NCBI RefSeq assembly: GCF_004025325.1
Contig: NZ_RSFE01000002.1
Coordinates: 124,001-188,000, forward strand
Direction of reading: 5' to 3'
DNA length: 64,000 nucleotides
DNA from: Pseudidiomarina gelatinasegens
GTDB taxonomy: Bacteria > Pseudomonadota > Gammaproteobacteria > Enterobacterales > Alteromonadaceae
The first letter of the stretch is position 1; each line of letters opens with the position of its first letter. The notes under the pieces were generated by a model. It was given only the letters and a program-made list of their open reading frames with translations, made no database searches and was not told the DNA's origin. Positions 46,596 to 56,057 of the stretch are shown one piece after another. The translations under genes and the position numbers were made by a program.

Positions 46596-46910
46596 ATGGA
46601 TATTCAAGCTCGAAAGGTTCGAGAACTTAGAAGCCAGCACGGATGGACTCAACAACACTTAGCTGAAGCATGCGGTGTAAGTTTAAGAACCATTCAACGC
46701 ATCGAGAAAGACGGCAACGCAGCTCCTGAAACTTTATCGGCACTTTGCGCTGTTTTTGAAATTACACGAGAAGAATTATTTGTTGTACCGCGTAAAAATG
46801 ATCAACAACTGCAACGTGCGGTATTGGGTACGCAATGGCTTGTTTATGTTGGGATTCTAATATTCGGTATGGCGATAGGCGCTGCTGTGACGTTTCTAGC
46901 GAATCCGTAA
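46596..46910 (+). CDS. XRE-family HTH regulator with a C-terminal membrane helix
   Basis: A 104-residue protein with an XRE HTH domain (about 5-60; VRELRSQHGWTQQHLAEACGVSLRTIQRIEKDG) and a C-terminal transmembrane helix (about 78-101; WLVYVGILIFGMAIGAAVTFL). Membrane-tethered HTH proteins usually sense a membrane partner or signal. The start at 46596 has a strong AGGGG site; an upstream in-frame reading overlaps the previous gene and lacks support. The 8-bp gap and shared terminator place it in one unit with the preceding gene, which could be its partner; this is inference. Confidence 0.85.
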   Translation: MDIQARKVRELRSQHGWTQQHLAEACGVSLRTIQRIEKDGNAAPETLSALCAVFEITREELFVVPRKNDQQLQRAVLGTQWLVYVGILIFGMAIGAAVTFLANP

Positions 46911-46935
46911 TAGCTAACAGCAGTAAATCAAACAA

Positions 46936-46974
46936 AAGAGAGGCCGTGGGAAATTCGCCTGCGGCCTCTTTTTT
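46936..46974 (+). terminator. Rho-independent terminator after the HTH gene
   Basis: AGAGGCCG (46939-46946) pairs with CGGCCTCT (46962-46969) around a 15-nt loop, flanked by an A run and a T run. Confidence 0.8.
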
Positions 46975-47139
46975 ACACCCATTATTAATTTCGCATAATG
47001 TATATTATGTTAAATGAGCTAATATGAATGAGTACTAGAACAAGTGATGACTTACACTTTTATGGAAAATAAGCCTGTTTTTTAAATATTTGGCGGTTAC
47101 GCTACGCAAACTCGGATAGATTTCACGTAGCGCACGATT

Positions 47140-48144
47140 TTATGAATGGGCTAATTTCTGTAATGTATTAAATAATCTTTCATAATATTTAACGGCCAAT
47201 CCGTTTAATCCCAGTTGAGCAAGAGCTGCTGTTGGTAATACACCTAACCAGTAGGTTTTTAACCAAATTAATTTCGCATCGGTGCGTCGTTCTATTTGGC
47301 GAACAATTTTGGGCGCTTGTTGATAATAGATTTCGATAGCACGTCGGCCTGCATCGGTACGTTGTAAAACAGTATCTCTAAATCTTCTTAAATAGCTAAG
47401 TTCCCAACAGTCATCGTTTAAACCAATGTTATGAACCGCTGCCGTTGTAAAAAAGCAAGCGTATTCGGGGTCACATTTCTCAGCCAGGTAATCGTCCATT
47501 AACCCTTTGGTGCTGGAATTAATTCGCTCACTGAATTTCAGCCAACCGGCATCATCAACCGTAACATAAGCACTTGGCGAATTTGGAGACAATGACATAA
47601 TCACCTGCACTGGCTCATTCATGACCCAGAAATTGTTCATTGCAGTAATTGCATCACGAGGTAATTCATAATCGTACATAAAATTGCCGTTATGCTCGGC
47701 ATCGGTTGTTACGTTGTAGTCGGTATTTTTAACGCGAAAACTTTGTACCTGCACCTGATGTTCTAAACGCTCGCCTTGGTCGTTTGTTGTGTAAAATCCA
47801 GGCAACCACAGCTGGCCCATTTGTGGACTATACCCCCACTCGCCATCGGCATTTGAATCGTAATTGAATTTAAACTTAAGCGTTGAAGCATTAACAACCT
47901 GGGAGATAAAATCAGCTTCTGGATCGTCTGTTACGATGGTCGTGCCATCTTTCAGTTGACGCGAAATCCAAATACTCACATAAACGTAATCATACTCGTC
48001 TTCATATAAGGTCGCTTCTGAAATGAATGCGCCTTCTTTAATCGTTGTTTCACATAAAGGCAGAGATTCTTGTGCGTAAGCCGCTGAAGATAAGCCGCAG
48101 AGTGTTAAGGCTGCGGCTAATCGAGGAAAGCGTCGTGAATACAT
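47140..48144 (-). CDS. Exported protein with a CFI-box-like C-terminus
   Basis: A 334-residue secreted protein with a signal peptide (about 1-25, ending AYA). The middle is beta-rich with no domain I recognise. The C-terminal part reads CFFTTAAVHNIGLNDDCWEL, then LRRFRDTVLQRTDAGR and a Tyr/Pro segment, which matches the order of the CFI-box C-terminal domain (usually CFIATAAYG followed by LRRFRD). Here the third box residue is Phe instead of Ile. The function of the CFI-box is unknown. I chose ATG 48144, since the in-frame alternative five codons upstream is TTG. It lies 96 bp after the RND pump, on the same strand. Confidence 0.8.
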   Translation of the reverse strand: MYSRRFPRLAAALTLCGLSSAAYAQESLPLCETTIKEGAFISEATLYEDEYDYVYVSIWISRQLKDGTTIVTDDPEADFISQVVNASTLKFKFNYDSNADGEWGYSPQMGQLWLPGFYTTNDQGERLEHQVQVQSFRVKNTDYNVTTDAEHNGNFMYDYELPRDAITAMNNFWVMNEPVQVIMSLSPNSPSAYVTVDDAGWLKFSERINSSTKGLMDDYLAEKCDPEYACFFTTAAVHNIGLNDDCWELSYLRRFRDTVLQRTDAGRRAIEIYYQQAPKIVRQIERRTDAKLIWLKTYWLGVLPTAALAQLGLNGLAVKYYERLFNTLQKLAHS

Positions 48145-48239
48145 AGTGGTCCCATCCAAATTTTTAGACGGGATAAGTTTAGATGAGTTAAACGTAAGTG
48201 CCAGTTTTTATTGGGTAACTCGCTCCGCAAAGGCTTTCA

Positions 48240-51200
48240 TTACATTTCACCTGCCTTTTCCATTTCGCTTTCTAAGCGGTTTGTTTCATCAGCACGTGGC
48301 TTCGTAAAGCGTGCTAAAGCCAGATAAATTACAGGCGTTAAATATAGCGTAAATAGCACCGCAAAGGCTAACCCACCAAATACTACCCAGCCGATAGAGT
48401 TGCGTGATTCAGCTCCCGCGCCCATCGATAAAATTAACGGCAGCGCACCCAGTAGCGTTGATACTAATGTCATCATGATAGGACGCAAGCGAATTTCAGC
48501 CGCATTTTCAATTGCCTCACGCACATGTTGACCTTGGTCGCGCAATTGGTCAGCAAATTCAACCAAGAGAATTGAGTTTTTCGCAATCAGACCTATGAGC
48601 ATCACCAGTCCAATTTGCGAAAAGATGTTGATTGATGTACCTGTCACGTATAGCGCGAAAAACGCTGCGGCAATACCAAATGGAACGGTTGCCATAACCA
48701 CGACAGCTGAATTAACGCTTTCAAACTGAGCAGCAAGTACCAAAAATACAATAATAAAAGCAAGTATGTACGTCAGTGCTACTTCGCGAGATGTTTCCTC
48801 ATAGGCCTCAGCTTCACCCAGTAATACCAAGCCAATGCCACTGGGAAGCTCATCCGCTGCCAATTGACGTAATTGCGCAACCACATCTTCTAATGGAATC
48901 GAGGTAGGCTGTTCCATATCGACTTCAATTGCGCGGCGTTGTGCACGACGCTCAAGTTCGGCTGGAACGCCTTCTTCGGTAATGGTGGTTAAACTCGACA
49001 GCGGCACCAGACCGGTTTCCCGGGAACCAACATACAGGTTCATAATATCGGTTGGATCACGAATTAAACTGCGTTGTGCTTGCAACATAATAGGCACAGC
49101 TTGGTCACCGATATTCAGATCAGTAACATCCAATCCATTAATTGCTGCCCGCAGCGTGGTCGAAATATCACTTAATGGCACTCCCAGCTCTTCCGCACGT
49201 TTCCGATCAATATTAACCCTCAACTGCGGCTGCGTTGGCTGATATGAAATTCGTGGATACCCCACTTCGGGCAATTCTTCTTGCAGTCGAGCGGTGAATT
49301 TCTGTGCTGCTCGGAATATTTCCGCATAGTTTTCACCGGTTAAGGCAAACTCTAAGCCGCCACCTTGGCCACGCAGATTCAGACTGTTTGAGCCAAAAGC
49401 TCGGGCTGGTGCGCCTGGAATTTTGCTCAGCGGCCCACTAATTTCATCAATAATATCCTGCTGGCTTTTGTCGCGTTCTTCCCAATCCGTTAGGCGCACG
49501 GTAATGAAGACCAAATTTGGATCCCATTGGCCAACCACGGTGTTGATACTGTCAACCGCCCCGCCGTTAACGTATGGCAACAAAATCTCTTCCATTTGCT
49601 GGGCCTGACGATCCATAAAGTCGATGCCTACACCGTCCGGTCCGCGCGCGAAGATACGAATTGTACCGCGGTCTTCGTCAGGCATTAATTCATTGTCGAC
49701 CTGGAAGTACAAATATGCGGCAGCGGCCGCAATAATGCAGCTTGCTAAAAATACCCAAATAGCGTTATCTAGCGCGATATGTAAGGTTCTGCTATACGCA
49801 TCGCGTAATTTTGTGCCAAAGCGCTGCAGCTTTGTTTCCTTCGCAGCTTTAAGTGGTAATCGAGCGGTCAATGCCGGTACCAGAGACAACGCGACGAATG
49901 ATGAAATGATGACAGCTGCAGCCAGCACCCCGCCAAATTCTCTAAACAGTCGCCCTGCTGTTGAAGGCAAAAATGCAATTGGCACAAAAACGGCAACGAG
50001 CACGGCCGTTGTTGCCACGACCGCAAAGAATACTTCACGAGTACCAATAACCGCAGCGGCACGAGCCCCAAGCCCTAAACTACGGCGGCGCTGAATGTTT
50101 TCAGAAACGACAATAGCGTCATCGACGATAAGGCCCGTTGCAAGTACCAGGGCCAGCAAGGTCAGAATATTGACAGAGAATCCCAGCACCCAAATAACGG
50201 CTATCGAACCAATAAGTGCAACAGGTATTGCCAAGGCAGGAATGATTGTTGCGCGCCCAGAGCCAATAAACACCCAAAGCGTGACCACCACCAAGGCAAT
50301 GGTCAAAGCCAGTGAAATAAAGACTTCTTCCACCGAGCTACGAATAAATTTAGCATCATCCGAGGTAACTTGTATTTCAAGCTCCGGATACTGCAACTTA
50401 AGCTTCTCAACTAAGGCAAGCACTTCATCTGAAATTTCAATGGTGTTGGACCGCGCTTGACGAATCACACCCAAGCCGATTACTGGTTTGCCATCAAGGC
50501 GAACCATGCTGTTTGCATCGGCGGGACCAAAAAACACCGTGGCCACATCACCAATGCGGGTAGTGTCGCGCACCACAATATTTTCCACATCGTCTACCGA
50601 GATGGAACTGGCATCGGCCCGCACGATCAATTGTTGATCGGTGGACTTTAAACTACCTGCTGGCACATCAAACGGTGCTTGACGCAGCACGTTTGCCACA
50701 TCCGTTACGGTAAGTTCGTAACTGGCAAGCCTCAAGGGATCTAAAACCACCCGCAAAACCCGCTCTCTATCGCCATTTAAACGAACATCGGCAACCCCCG
50801 GTACACTCAAAAAGTTCGGTGCAAGGTCGGTTTCAACGCGTTCTGTAAGCGTTTCTAAGTCAAGTGTTTTACTTGAGATAGCGAGTGAAACTACCGATTG
50901 AGCATCGTTGTCTGCTTTAATTATTGCAACGTTTTCAACTTCTTCTGGCAATTGCCGTTGTACTTGGCTTACTGCCTCACGAATTTCATTGGCCGCATTA
51001 TCAAGGTCAATGCCGGGCCTAAACTCAACCACGATGCGTGAGCTACCCTCTTCGCTTGAAGCGCGAATCTGTTTGACACCACTGACGCGCGCCACAGCAC
51101 CTTCAAGCCGACTCGTTACTTCGGTATCAACGGTTTCAGGCGCGGCCCCAGGGAAACTTCCTGAAACGGTAACTATAGGACGGTCAACATCAGGTAACTC

Positions 51201-51326
51201 GCGTACTTCAACGCCATTAATAGCAGCGTAACCGGCTAAGATAATCAGTAAATTTAAAACAATAATTAAGATTGGCCGGCGAATCGCCAACGACGGTAAA
51301 TCGTTCAGTTGAGGCGCAAATTTCAT
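48240..51326 (-). CDS. RND efflux transporter permease (HAE1 family)
   Basis: The 1028-residue inner-membrane protein is an AcrB/MdtB-like proton-driven exporter. It has 12 helices in two homologous halves with large periplasmic loops. In helix 4 GLIVDDAIVVSEN carries the two aspartates of the proton relay, and GLIAKNSILLVEFAD in helix 10 carries the lysine. Substrate is not predictable. Its start overlaps the adaptor stop by 4 bp, so the two form an operon. No outer-membrane factor is encoded in the window, so the pump would use a TolC-like protein from elsewhere. Confidence 0.96.
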   Translation of the reverse strand: MKFAPQLNDLPSLAIRRPILIIVLNLLIILAGYAAINGVEVRELPDVDRPIVTVSGSFPGAAPETVDTEVTSRLEGAVARVSGVKQIRASSEEGSSRIVVEFRPGIDLDNAANEIREAVSQVQRQLPEEVENVAIIKADNDAQSVVSLAISSKTLDLETLTERVETDLAPNFLSVPGVADVRLNGDRERVLRVVLDPLRLASYELTVTDVANVLRQAPFDVPAGSLKSTDQQLIVRADASSISVDDVENIVVRDTTRIGDVATVFFGPADANSMVRLDGKPVIGLGVIRQARSNTIEISDEVLALVEKLKLQYPELEIQVTSDDAKFIRSSVEEVFISLALTIALVVVTLWVFIGSGRATIIPALAIPVALIGSIAVIWVLGFSVNILTLLALVLATGLIVDDAIVVSENIQRRRSLGLGARAAAVIGTREVFFAVVATTAVLVAVFVPIAFLPSTAGRLFREFGGVLAAAVIISSFVALSLVPALTARLPLKAAKETKLQRFGTKLRDAYSRTLHIALDNAIWVFLASCIIAAAAAYLYFQVDNELMPDEDRGTIRIFARGPDGVGIDFMDRQAQQMEEILLPYVNGGAVDSINTVVGQWDPNLVFITVRLTDWEERDKSQQDIIDEISGPLSKIPGAPARAFGSNSLNLRGQGGGLEFALTGENYAEIFRAAQKFTARLQEELPEVGYPRISYQPTQPQLRVNIDRKRAEELGVPLSDISTTLRAAINGLDVTDLNIGDQAVPIMLQAQRSLIRDPTDIMNLYVGSRETGLVPLSSLTTITEEGVPAELERRAQRRAIEVDMEQPTSIPLEDVVAQLRQLAADELPSGIGLVLLGEAEAYEETSREVALTYILAFIIVFLVLAAQFESVNSAVVVMATVPFGIAAAFFALYVTGTSINIFSQIGLVMLIGLIAKNSILLVEFADQLRDQGQHVREAIENAAEIRLRPIMMTLVSTLLGALPLILSMGAGAESRNSIGWVVFGGLAFAVLFTLYLTPVIYLALARFTKPRADETNRLESEMEKAGEM

Positions 51327-52375
51327 GACTCTGACTCCGCGTCCGTTACATCACGAACCGCTTGCCCCGAGCGAATGCTTTGTACCCCCTCAACGATGAG
51401 GTTATCGCCCAGTTGCAGATTTCCAGTCACTAAAATACGACCTTCAAGGCGCTGCTGGATGTTTACTTCTACACGCTGAGCTTTGCCTTCTTTTTCTACC
51501 CACACGTAGGCACCATCGGCACTCCACATTAACGCTGCTTCAGGTACAACCGCATAGCTATCGCCTTGATAGGCCAAAGCTACCCGAAAGCTCATGCCCG
51601 GACGCCACAAATCATTACTATTATCAATTTTTGCGCGCACGCGAATGGTTCGGTTGGTGACATCAACACGCGAGTCAATGTCTATGATTTCCGCAGGTAT
51701 ATCAGTGTTACGGCTCGTCCAAGGGCGTACAATCAATTCTGCGTCCTGTTGTAACAGTTCAATTGCAACTTCCGGAGCATTAAAATCGATATACAATTCA
51801 TCACGTTGATCCAACGTTGTAATCATCGTTTGTTCAGTAATACGATCGCCAGCTTCAACGTCGGTTATACCTACCACCCCGGCAAAGGGCGCGCGCACTT
51901 GACGATCTTCGTAAGCAACTTCAGCTTCACGTACCGCAACTTTCAATAGGTCTCGTGCAGTTACGGCCACGTCGAGTTCACTTTGTGAGATTGCGCCTTG
52001 CTGGCGGCTCGTTGTTAAACGTTTAACAGTGCGTTCAGCATCCTCAAGTTGAATACGCGCTCGCTCAAGGTCAACTTGCTGCTGGCGGTCATCTAAACGA
52101 ACCAATACATCTCCCGCCTCAATACGATCACCTGGCTTGAAGTTTACCGATAACACCAAGTCACCCACCGCTGGATAAAGTGCTACTGAGCGCAGCGCTT
52201 CAGCGTAACCAACAGATTCAACATTACGTTGCACACGTTCAAATCCCACCGGTTGCATCACCACCAATGCTGCTCGATCACCGCCACCCCACTGCTGGCC
52301 GTATGCACTCAAAGGTGCACCTAGGCTTATAACAATGAAGCTTCCGATAATCACGAACCGATTAAACAACTGCAT
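51323..52375 (-). CDS. RND efflux periplasmic adaptor (membrane fusion protein)
   Basis: The 350-residue periplasmic protein links the RND pump to an outer-membrane channel. It has a signal peptide (about 1-28, ending SAYGQ), a biotinyl-lipoyl-like domain (about 60-95 and 150-175; GDRIEAGDVLVRLDD), a helical hairpin between (LERARIQLEDAERTVKRL), and beta-barrel and membrane-proximal parts. It lacks a lipobox, so it is probably soluble or held by its own N-terminus. It is first gene of the RND operon with a 4-bp overlap. Confidence 0.93.
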   Translation of the reverse strand: MQLFNRFVIIGSFIVISLGAPLSAYGQQWGGGDRAALVVMQPVGFERVQRNVESVGYAEALRSVALYPAVGDLVLSVNFKPGDRIEAGDVLVRLDDRQQQVDLERARIQLEDAERTVKRLTTSRQQGAISQSELDVAVTARDLLKVAVREAEVAYEDRQVRAPFAGVVGITDVEAGDRITEQTMITTLDQRDELYIDFNAPEVAIELLQQDAELIVRPWTSRNTDIPAEIIDIDSRVDVTNRTIRVRAKIDNSNDLWRPGMSFRVALAYQGDSYAVVPEAALMWSADGAYVWVEKEGKAQRVEVNIQQRLEGRILVTGNLQLGDNLIVEGVQSIRSGQAVRDVTDAESES

Positions 52376-52436
52376 GAATTAGTATCCCAATGAAAATGAT
52401 TGTGCTTTATAGGTATATATTGGCAAAATTGATCAC

Positions 52437-52467
52437 AAAAGGTCGCTCATCCTCGATGAACGACCTT
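52437..52467 (-). terminator. Terminator of the nfeD-qmcA operon
   Basis: On the minus strand, CGACCTT and its complement (52439-52445 with 52461-52467) flank an inner TCAT/ATGA stem; a short T run (52440-52437) follows. It sits 28 bp after the qmcA stop. Confidence 0.65.
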
Positions 52468-52494
52468 CTAGGTACGCTGGAAAGGGAAACTGCG

Positions 52495-53424
52495 TTAATT
52501 CTTTTTCTTAATAATCTCAGTGAGCCCTGCAACCGCACTGCCAATATCAGCAAGTTGTGCAGGTAAAATGAGGGTCGTGCTTTCTTTCGCTAAATTACCA
52601 AACTCTTTCACGTATTGCTCAGCAACACGTAAACTCACAGCATCTTGGCCACCAGGTTGCTGAATTGCTATGGCGATCTTACCAAGCCCTTCCGCTGTCG
52701 CCACTGCAATCAATTCGATTTCACGTGCTCGGCCTTCCGCTTCATTAATTTGCTTTTGCTTTTCAGCTTCAGACAAATTAATAACTTCCTGCTTCTGACC
52801 TTCAGATACGTTAATCATCGCCTGACGTTCGCCTTCAGATTTGGCAATTGCGGCCCGACGTTCACGTTCCGCACGCATTTGCTGTTCCAGCGCATCTTTA
52901 ATACTTAGCGGCAGTTCAATGTCAGAAATTTCGTAACGTAATACTTTGATACCCCAAGGAGAAGCGGCCTCATCAAGAGCTTGAACCACGATTTCATTAA
53001 TCTTTGCGCGTTCCTCGAACGTTTTATCAAGGTCCGTCTGACCAATCACCGAGCGCATCGTTGTTTGCGCAAGTTGCGACGCTGCATAACGATAATTATT
53101 AATGCCATAACTGGCTTTGTGTGCGTCAACCACCTGAATATACAACACGCCGTTGATACCCACTTGAATGTTGTCACGCGTTACACAGGCTTGACGTTCA
53201 ACATCTATTACTTCTTCTTTTAACGTATGTTGATAGGCAACTTTGTCGATAAAAGGAATTAAAAAGTGAAAACCAGAATCAAGCGTACGGTTATATTTAC
53301 CTAGCCGCTCAATCACATAGTTAGAACGCTGCGGAACAATACGCGCTGACTTGAGAACAATAATAATAACTGCAATAGCGAAACCAAGTGCTAAGACAGT
53401 TTCTACATTAAAAGTAGCATTCAT
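52495..53424 (-). CDS. qmcA: SPFH/band-7 membrane protein QmcA
   Basis: A 309-residue inner-membrane protein with one N-terminal transmembrane helix (about 9-27) and an SPFH (stomatin/prohibitin/flotillin/HflK-C) domain (about 28-190; RIVPQRSNYVIERLGKYNRTLDSG, VIDVERQACVTRDN) followed by an Ala/Glu-rich coiled coil (about 190-250; RRAAIAKSEGERQAMINVSEG). SPFH proteins form large ring or vault assemblies and act in membrane organisation and protein quality control. Its start overlaps the NfeD-type stop by 4 bp, an association typical of E. coli ybbJ-qmcA. Confidence 0.93.
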   Translation of the reverse strand: MNATFNVETVLALGFAIAVIIIVLKSARIVPQRSNYVIERLGKYNRTLDSGFHFLIPFIDKVAYQHTLKEEVIDVERQACVTRDNIQVGINGVLYIQVVDAHKASYGINNYRYAASQLAQTTMRSVIGQTDLDKTFEERAKINEIVVQALDEAASPWGIKVLRYEISDIELPLSIKDALEQQMRAERERRAAIAKSEGERQAMINVSEGQKQEVINLSEAEKQKQINEAEGRAREIELIAVATAEGLGKIAIAIQQPGGQDAVSLRVAEQYVKEFGNLAKESTTLILPAQLADIGSAVAGLTEIIKKKN

Positions 53425-53891
53425 GAATTACCTTCCTTCGTTTGAACGGGCATCCGTTTCTTTTGCACAGTGAGTTGAATTCCTTCGTTAGCAATCACCC
53501 AAGCGGTGTCGCCGACATTCAATTCGTCCTCCGAAAAGGCATCCCACTGCACCCCATTTAACAACACGCGGCCTGCGCCATGTTTAAACTCTTTAACCAC
53601 AGTAACACGTGCACCGATGTCGCGTTGAAAGTTGGGTTTTGTTTCATCATGATCGGCCGTATAGCCTGTAAACCATTGCTTTATACGCCCTCTGGCCAAT
53701 AGCAATGTCACCAAGCTGACAGTTCCGAATACCGCAAACTGAATTGACATTTCATCAATCAATCCCCAGTGTACCAAAAGCCCTGTCACGATTGCGCCAA
53801 TGCCTAAAAACACAGCAACCACACTGGTTAGCATGAGCTCGGACAAAATCAGCACTACACCCACTAGAATCCAAAGTAATGCAATAGACAT
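53421..53891 (-). CDS. NfeD-family membrane protein
   Basis: A 156-residue protein with about three N-terminal transmembrane helices (within residues 3-70) and a C-terminal OB-fold domain (about 85-145; GARVTVVKEFKHGAGRVLLNGVQWDA). NfeD proteins pair with SPFH proteins and are thought to anchor or modulate them. It is the YbbJ-type partner of QmcA, located just upstream and overlapping by 4 bp. Length and order match the E. coli gene pair. Confidence 0.92.
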   Translation of the reverse strand: MSIALLWILVGVVLILSELMLTSVVAVFLGIGAIVTGLLVHWGLIDEMSIQFAVFGTVSLVTLLLARGRIKQWFTGYTADHDETKPNFQRDIGARVTVVKEFKHGAGRVLLNGVQWDAFSEDELNVGDTAWVIANEGIQLTVQKKRMPVQTKEGNS

Positions 53892-53965
53892 GTAGTCACC
53901 TTGTAGCCAAATGTTATTTTAAAAAATATATCATGCGCGTAAGTTTTACACTTGTATTAATTGTT

Positions 53966-54358
53966 TCAATTAGTTTCGGTATTAAACTCGAATTGATAGA
54001 CGCCCTGCTCACTTCCATCAACCGCCTGCCATGGAATGCTAACCCGCCAGCGCATTGATGGTTCAGTACAGGCACCTACCTGAAATTTTGCCTGCCATGT
54101 GGTTGCACTTACCTGCACCACAGACACTGGCATGTGCCCCATATACATATTCACCCCTTCAACACGCCCCATTTGCAGTTGATACGCTTCAGGTGCTTCA
54201 AAAGTCACAAGTATTTCTTGCTCCACTTGCGGTTGATCAGGATCAATTTTATGGAAGATTTTTTTATTTGAACTATCCTCAACCTTGTGCGCTTGCTGTT
54301 CACAACTGGTTAACATAACAAGGCTACAAAGCACGAAAATAAAGACCGTAGTTTTCAT
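53966..54358 (-). CDS. Lipoprotein of unknown function
   Basis: A 130-residue protein with a lipoprotein signal (lipobox LTSC, acylated Cys about residue 19). The mature part includes ILVTFEAPEAYQLQ, MYMGHMPV, and TEPSMRWRVSIPW, which look like beta strands of a small sandwich domain; the MGHMP and CTEP residues might bind metal, but I cannot say. It is divergent from ccoN, so a role near the oxidase is possible; this is inference. No family name can be given. Confidence 0.65.
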   Translation of the reverse strand: MKTTVFIFVLCSLVMLTSCEQQAHKVEDSSNKKIFHKIDPDQPQVEQEILVTFEAPEAYQLQMGRVEGVNMYMGHMPVSVVQVSATTWQAKFQVGACTEPSMRWRVSIPWQAVDGSEQGVYQFEFNTETN

Positions 54359-54415
54359 GTGGGTATAAATGACCTTAAATTAGGAAATAAATAGTTGTCT
54401 AAAAATTCGCCAAGC

Positions 54416-54436
54416 GCCCGCATAGCGGGCATTTTT
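54416..54436 (+). terminator. Terminator-like hairpin upstream of ccoN
   Basis: GCCCGC (54416-54421) pairs with GCGGGC (54425-54430), followed by ATTTTT on the plus strand. No plus-strand gene ends just upstream, since the neighbour on the left is divergent. It may be a relic, part of a lost gene, or attenuate a longer transcript. Confidence 0.55.
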
Positions 54437-54581
54437 CCTGTTTTCAGCCTATTTTTCTTGCTGTAAAAATCGTAAAATAACGGCGTTTGTCAAACTACCG
54501 ACATGGGAACCGACAGGCAACCTTATTATATGTCACGTTACTCTGTCCTAAACTTTCAGAGCATCAACGCGGAAAACAAAA

Positions 54582-56045
54582 ATGAGCCAAACGAATCCAC
54601 TACAGATTGAATATAACCTAAAGGTCGTAAGGCAGTTCGCCATTATGACTGTTATTTGGGGAATCATTGGCATGACAGTGGGCGTATTTATTGCTGCCCA
54701 GCTGATCTGGCCGGAATTAAACTTTGACACGCCTTGGCTAACCTACTCCAGGTTACGCCCATTGCATACCAATGCGGTAATTTTTGCATTTGGTACGTCA
54801 GCACTTATGGGAACGTCTTTTTATATTGTTCAAAAGACATGTAAAACAGCGTTATTCTCAGACAAATTGGCTAGTTTCGTTTTTTGGGGCTGGCAGACGG
54901 TAATCGTTCTTGCAGTAATTACCTTGCCAATGGGTTTGACCAGCTCAAAAGAGTATGCCGAGCTTGAATGGCCAATTGATATTTTAATCGCGCTCGTTTG
55001 GGTCGCCTATATCATTGTATTTTTTGGTACTTTGGTTAAGCGCAACACCTCACATATATATGTTGCCAATTGGTTCTACGGTGGCTTTATTGTTACGATT
55101 GCGGTACTGCACATCGTCAATAGCATGGTGGTTCCGGTATCGTTCACCAAGTCGTACAGCTTGTATGCAGGTTCTGTCGATGCCATGGTGCAATGGTGGT
55201 ATGGGCACAATGCGGTAGGCTTCCTGCTCACAGCAGGCTTCTTAGGCATGATGTACTACTTCGTGCCGAAGCAAGCTGAACGTCCGGTGTATTCATACCG
55301 TTTGTCCGTTGTGCACTTCTGGGCATTAATTTCACTCTATATCTGGGCTGGTCCTCACCACTTGCATTACACGGCACTACCAGACTGGGCACAGTCACTG
55401 GGTATGGTTATGTCGGTGATATTGTTCGTGCCTTCATGGGGCGGCATGATCAACGGTATCATGACCTTATCAGGCGCATGGCATAAGCTTAAAACCGATC
55501 CGATTTTGCGCTTCCTCATCGTGTCACTGTCATTTTATGGCATGTCGACCTTTGAAGGTCCGATGATGGCCATCAAATCGGTGAATGCCCTGTCGCACTA
55601 CACCGATTGGACTGTTGGTCACGTGCACTCAGGCGCACTTGGTTGGGTTGCAATGATAACCATCGGCTCTTTGTATTATTTGATTCCACGCTTGTGGAGC
55701 CAAACTCAAATGCACAACGTACGTTGGATCAACATTCACTTCTGGTTGCATACCATTGGTGTGGTGCTCTATATCGTTGCGCTATGGATTTCAGGTGTAA
55801 TGCAAGGTCTGATGTGGCGTGCAGTGAATGCGACTGACGGTACTCTTACCTACAGTTTCGTAGAAAGCGTCGTGGCGTCCTATCCGTTCTGGTTCATCCG
55901 CTTTGTTGGTGGCCTATTTATTGTAGCGGGTATGATCTTGATGGCCGTTAACGTGTATCGCACCGTTCGTGCTGGCAAGCCAACTGTTGAACATGTTGAA
56001 GCAGTTGAGCATACGCCTGCCCCAACAGCTACTCAATCAGCGTAA
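54582..56045 (+). CDS. ccoN: cbb3-type cytochrome c oxidase subunit I
   Basis: This is the catalytic subunit of the high-affinity cbb3 oxidase, which reduces oxygen to water at low oxygen. The 487-residue protein has 12 or more helices. Haem ligands are among the conserved His residues: [15 protein letters not shown] near residue 60, [10 protein letters not shown] near 210, [13 protein letters not shown] near 260 and [11 protein letters not shown] near 345. It starts the operon ccoNOQP. Length equals that of family members (about 475). Confidence 0.97.
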   Translation: MSQTNPLQIEYNLKVVRQFAIMTVIWGIIGMTVGVFIAAQLIWPELNFDTPWLTYSRLRPLHTNAVIFAFGTSALMGTSFYIVQKTCKTALFSDKLASFVFWGWQTVIVLAVITLPMGLTSSKEYAELEWPIDILIALVWVAYIIVFFGTLVKRNTSHIYVANWFYGGFIVTIAVLHIVNSMVVPVSFTKSYSLYAGSVDAMVQWWYGHNAVGFLLTAGFLGMMYYFVPKQAERPVYSYRLSVVHFWALISLYIWAGPHHLHYTALPDWAQSLGMVMSVILFVPSWGGMINGIMTLSGAWHKLKTDPILRFLIVSLSFYGMSTFEGPMMAIKSVNALSHYTDWTVGHVHSGALGWVAMITIGSLYYLIPRLWSQTQMHNVRWINIHFWLHTIGVVLYIVALWISGVMQGLMWRAVNATDGTLTYSFVESVVASYPFWFIRFVGGLFIVAGMILMAVNVYRTVRAGKPTVEHVEAVEHTPAPTATQSA

Positions 56046-56057
56046 GGAGTCGATTCA

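Noticed and set aside
47100-47132. Inverted repeat CGCTACG / CGTAGCG after the CFI-box gene
   Set aside because: The 7-bp arms have a 19-nt loop and no T tract on the minus strand, so a terminator call is not supported.
49624-50094. 156-codon plus-strand frame inside the RND permease
   Set aside because: It lies antisense to a clear, conserved coding frame and has low-complexity Ser/Thr/Ala composition typical of shadow frames.
54486-54500. Possible Fnr box upstream of ccoN (TTGTCAAAC)
   Set aside because: It does not match TTGAT-N4-ATCAA; only a short local palindrome is present and it is not clearly spaced relative to a -10 element.
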